DNA from: an uncultured Elusimicrobia bacterium
GTDB taxonomy: Bacteria; Elusimicrobiota; Endomicrobiia; Endomicrobiales; Endomicrobiaceae
Length of the DNA stretch: 9,467 nucleotides
NCBI GenBank assembly: GCA_947168325.1
Contig: CAMVLN010000055.1
Coordinates: 1-9,467, forward strand
Direction: 5' to 3'
This document shows positions 7,473-9,467 of this stretch, one piece after another; within the stretch, counting starts at the first letter, position 1; each line of letters opens with the position of its first letter. The notes under the pieces are model-generated. The model saw only the letters and a list, made by a program, of their open reading frames with translations, had not been told where the DNA came from and searched no databases. Position numbers and translations under genes: made by a program.

Positions 7473-8428
7473 TATCTTCTGAATCTTCTAAAACCAGAAC
7501 ATTCTATAATATTCATCTGTCCGTATTTTTGTTCTAATCCATCAAGCATTAAATTTATTCCAAGATTATCTGAAGAAATATGCCCGGCAATTATAACATT
7601 TAAATTTTGTTTTTGAGATTCTTTAAAATGCTTTTCACTAAAATGCATTCCAACAATAGTTCCTACCCCAGCATTAACAAGTTTTTCTATCATTTCTGCT
7701 GGCCCCTCTGCTCCACCAGTCATATCAACAAAAACTTTTCCACACTTTGATTTCTGGTTTCCACACAAAATATATGGACCACTACCAAAAGATTTTGCAT
7801 ATTTATATTCTGGAATATCTTCTAATATATTCATTATATCTTTAATATATCTTGGCTTTAAAGAATTTATTTTTGTTTGAAGAAAACTTTCTACATGATT
7901 ATCTGCAACAGTATGAGCAGTCATCATAGGTATATTCAATAGCCTAGCTGCATCAGAAACTCTTTGATGATTACTTCCTGAAATATTTCTTCTAACTTCC
8001 GCCATTCTTTGAGAAATTAATTTTTCTGCAACATTTATCGGTACCCCTTGAGCTTCATTTATCTCTGCTTGCATAGATATAACATTGTAGAATGTAGAAA
8101 AAGCCTTACCTTTTGGATGGTGTCCTAAAACAACATCAATCTTTGCACCGGAGAGTCTTAACTGGTTAGCAATCAATAACTCCGGTGTTTCTATATCTAT
8201 TCCAACCATAATATTTTTTACTTCTTCTTTGCCAGTTCCAAAAATTATTCTAGAATCTGCATAAGGATTAGTTAACATATTTAAATCATAGTCTTTCTTC
8301 TTATCACTACTCAAAGATTTATATTCTTCATTTTTTTCTACTAATACTTTGCTTACTTCTTCTTTACCTCTAGGATCTTTTTCTATTCCTGATTGTATAA
8401 AAAATTCATACATTTGTTTTAAGTTCAT
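7472..8428 (-). CDS. DUF34/NIF3-family putative metal-binding protein
   Basis: This 318-residue protein belongs to the DUF34/NIF3 (YbgI/YqfO) family, cytosolic proteins with a dinuclear metal site and no settled function. Visible family features are MVGIDIETPELL (about 74-85), GHHPKGKAFSTFYNV (102-116) with H103/H104 as metal ligands, TAHTVADN (170-177) with D176, and GHISSDNLGINLMLD (282-296). H283 and D287 occupy the place where the family usually has H-x3-E, so the glutamate seems replaced by aspartate. An N-terminal extension of about 70 residues precedes the domain and includes DLNMLTNPYADSRI. The start has GGAGAGG six bases upstream. DUF34 genes also lie near dnaG-sigA in Bacillus (yqfO), which supports the call. 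No enzymatic role is claimed. Confidence 0.8.
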   Translation of the reverse strand: MNLKQMYEFFIQSGIEKDPRGKEEVSKVLVEKNEEYKSLSSDKKKDYDLNMLTNPYADSRIIFGTGKEEVKNIMVGIDIETPELLIANQLRLSGAKIDVVLGHHPKGKAFSTFYNVISMQAEINEAQGVPINVAEKLISQRMAEVRRNISGSNHQRVSDAARLLNIPMMTAHTVADNHVESFLQTKINSLKPRYIKDIMNILEDIPEYKYAKSFGSGPYILCGNQKSKCGKVFVDMTGGAEGPAEMIEKLVNAGVGTIVGMHFSEKHFKESQKQNLNVIIAGHISSDNLGINLMLDGLEQKYGQMNIIECSGFRRFRR

Positions 8429-8457
8429 TCAAAACCTCTCCAAACAAAAACATAAAC

Positions 8458-8492
8458 AAAAGGGAACATTCTGAAGATTAAAGAATATTCCC
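8458..8492 (-). terminator. Terminator-like hairpin between rpsU and nif3
   Basis: On the minus strand GGGAATATTCT (8492-8482) pairs with AGAATGTTCCC (8472-8462), 11 bp with one U-G wobble and a nine-base loop. TTTTGTTT follows. It lies about 40 bases after the rpsU stop and about 30 before the nif3 start. An attenuating terminator between rpsU and dnaG is a known feature of the E. coli macromolecular-synthesis operon, where it lets S21 be made in excess of primase. The interrupted U-tract suggests partial termination here too. Confidence 0.65.
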
Positions 8493-8533
8493 CTTCTAAA
8501 TTAACAAATCCTAAAACAACATCCAACAATTGA

Positions 8534-8740
8534 TTATCTTGACCAATTATTATCTTTCATCATTTTACGACGAATTTTTCTCTTAGCTTCAGCAAGTTTT
8601 TCTTTTTTTAAAACACTTGGAGATTTATAAAATTCTCTTTTCTTTATCTCCTGCATTATTCCATTTCTTTCGCATTCTCTTTTAAATCTTCTAATTGCCT
8701 CTTCTACAGATTCGCCATCTCTAACTTTAACACTAACCAT
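8534..8740 (-). CDS. rpsU: 30S ribosomal protein S21
   Basis: S21 is a small basic protein of the 30S subunit involved in mRNA binding during initiation. The 68-residue product matches the family throughout: VRDGESVEEAIRRFKREC at residues 7-24, NGIMQEIKKREFYKSPS at 26-42, and a basic tail KRKIRRK. The start at 8740 has AGGTGGTG about nine bases upstream. It lies 56 bases downstream of the histidine-triad gene with no terminator between, so the two may be co-transcribed. A TATAAT-like hexamer lies in the gap but without a matching -35 box. Confidence 0.97.
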   Translation of the reverse strand: MVSVKVRDGESVEEAIRRFKRECERNGIMQEIKKREFYKSPSVLKKEKLAEAKRKIRRKMMKDNNWSR

Positions 8741-8796
8741 TAATTTTTACACCACCTTTTTTTGTGCCTTTATATTCAATTATATTACATATTCTA

Positions 8797-9138
8797 CTAA
8801 CCTGGTGGCCAACCAAATACCCTACCACCAAGCAAATGATAATGTAAATGTTGAACCGTTTGCCCACCATCTACACCACAATTATTCACAACCCTATAGC
8901 CATCAAACAATTTGTTATTTCTAGCTAATTTTGATATAACAACTTGAATATGTCCTAATAAAACAATATCATCTTCTCCAACATCATTAAGATTAACAAT
9001 ATGTTTTTTAGGAATCACCAAAATATGAACAGGAGCCTGCGGATTAATATCCCCAAAGGCTAAAACCTTATCATCCTCATAAATTTTTTTTGTAGAAACT
9101 TTTCCTGACAAAATTTTACAAAAAAGACAATCTTCCAT
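8797..9138 (-). CDS. HINT-type histidine triad (HIT) nucleotide-binding protein
   Basis: This 113-residue cytosolic protein belongs to the HinT/PKCI branch of the HIT superfamily, purine nucleoside phosphoramidases that hydrolyse AMP-lysine-type adducts. It has the N-terminal DCLFCKI with C4 and C7 (the zinc-type cysteine pair of many HINT proteins), DINPQAPVHILVIPKKHI (30-47), NCGVDGGQTVQHLHYHLLGG and the tail GWPPG. The triad is H97-x-H99-x-H101, with H101 the nucleophile position by alignment to the family. Length and C-terminus are normal. The ATG at 9138 has a weak GGAT site. A promoter lies about 70 bases upstream. The gene is probably the first of a short transcript leading into rpsU. 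Confidence 0.95.
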   Translation of the reverse strand: MEDCLFCKILSGKVSTKKIYEDDKVLAFGDINPQAPVHILVIPKKHIVNLNDVGEDDIVLLGHIQVVISKLARNNKLFDGYRVVNNCGVDGGQTVQHLHYHLLGGRVFGWPPG

Positions 9139-9205
9139 ATTTTATCCAAATTAAGACAAAAGAAAATATTATACTGCCACCGCCATTATGTGCCGTACAT
9201 GTTAT

Positions 9206-9234
9206 ATTGTATATTATTTTATTTTAAAAATCAA
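9206..9234 (-). promoter_or_regulatory. Sigma-70 promoter for the HIT-protein gene
   Basis: The -35 box is TTGATT (9234-9229), the spacer is exactly 17 bases, and the -10 box is TACAAT (9211-9206). Transcription would begin near 9199, leaving a leader of about 60 bases before the ATG at 9138. A second hexamer TATAAT at 9173-9168 is closer to the gene but has no -35 partner. Confidence 0.65.
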
Positions 9235-9467
9235 CTCATTTTAAAACTTGGCACATTCAAGTTACTAAAGCAACAGAATATATATAAAATTTGTATAAAT
9301 TCTTTTTTAATCTTTTTTATATCAATTAAAAACATCCCTTCAACATTAAATGATCTACTTATTCTATTATTACTTTCTTATTTTTTCCATATTTCTCTAG
9401 GTATATTACTTAATTACCTATCTAATTCTTTTGCTATTTCTATATATTTTCTTATCATATTATTTTC
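9231..9467 (-). pseudogene. Possible relic of a coding frame, broken by two stops, running off the window edge
   Basis: Reading the minus strand from 9467, one frame gives MIRKYIEIAKELDR, a stop, LSNIPREIWKK, a stop at 9380-9378, then 48 open codons starting ESNNRISRSF and ending with TGA at 9233-9231. The pieces look protein-like and their composition resembles real lysine-rich genes here, but AT-rich DNA easily gives lysine, isoleucine and asparagine by chance. I recognise no family. It may be the decayed 3' end of a gene beyond the window or plain intergenic DNA. Otherwise this 329-base gene-free stretch holds only the promoter and inverted repeat listed separately. Confidence 0.22.
9245..9263. 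repeat. Short inverted repeat upstream of the HIT-gene promoter
   Basis: AACTTG (9245-9250) and CAAGTT (9258-9263) form a perfect six-base dyad around GCACATT, just upstream of the -35 box at 9234. It could be an operator or the end of an upstream transcript. There is no T-run after it on the minus strand, so it is not a clear terminator. Confidence 0.35.

Noticed and set aside
8494..8533. Possible promoter (TTGTTG, 17 bases, TGTTAA) between rpsU and nif3
   Set aside because: The -10 match is poor and the transcript would run straight into the terminator-like hairpin at 8458-8492.

Overview
This strongly AT-rich window comes from a Gram-negative bacterium: it encodes a TonB-dependent outer-membrane receptor with a signal peptide, plus a housekeeping sigma factor, a primase and ribosomal protein S21. 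All genes lie on the minus strand, so transcription runs from high to low coordinates. The lineage cannot be fixed from the sequence alone. The long-form DUF34/NIF3 protein next to dnaG-rpoD in a low-GC diderm makes Elusimicrobiota/Endomicrobia a plausible guess, but this is inference only.

In transcription order, the right edge (9139-9467) has no intact gene. It holds a frame broken by two stops that may be a relic, an inverted repeat, and a good sigma-70 promoter. Next come a HINT-type histidine-triad protein (8797-9138) and rpsU (8534-8740). A terminator-like hairpin (8458-8492) separates rpsU from nif3/DUF34 (7472-8428), dnaG (5682-7472), rpoD (3946-5682) and dapB (3147-3923). This is a version of the macromolecular-synthesis operon (rpsU-dnaG-rpoD) with a DUF34 gene inserted and dapB appended. 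The nif3/dnaG and dnaG/rpoD junctions are both TAATG overlaps. A strong bidirectional terminator (3083-3119) follows dapB, and folK (2607-3071) begins only 11 bases beyond its U-tract.

The left third is a cobalamin-controlled unit. The 557-base gap between folK and the receptor contains a near-consensus promoter (2411-2438), a cobalamin riboswitch aptamer (about 2250-2363), a hairpin that can bury an AGGAGG ribosome-binding site (2216-2235), two tiny overlapping reading frames (2186-2215 and 2161-2193) and a rho-independent terminator (2117-2154). After these comes the receptor gene with its own ribosome-binding site (232-2049, BtuB-like). I see nothing specific in 2439-2606. Past the receptor, 1-231 holds a perfect 11-bp hairpin (133-164) and otherwise featureless AT-rich sequence.

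The most interesting feature is this leader. The only ribosome-binding site that the riboswitch is placed to control belongs to a nine-codon ORF, not to the receptor. The second mini-ORF stops seven bases upstream of the terminator hairpin. This suggests that cobalamin may gate leader translation, and that translation in turn decides whether transcription passes the terminator.
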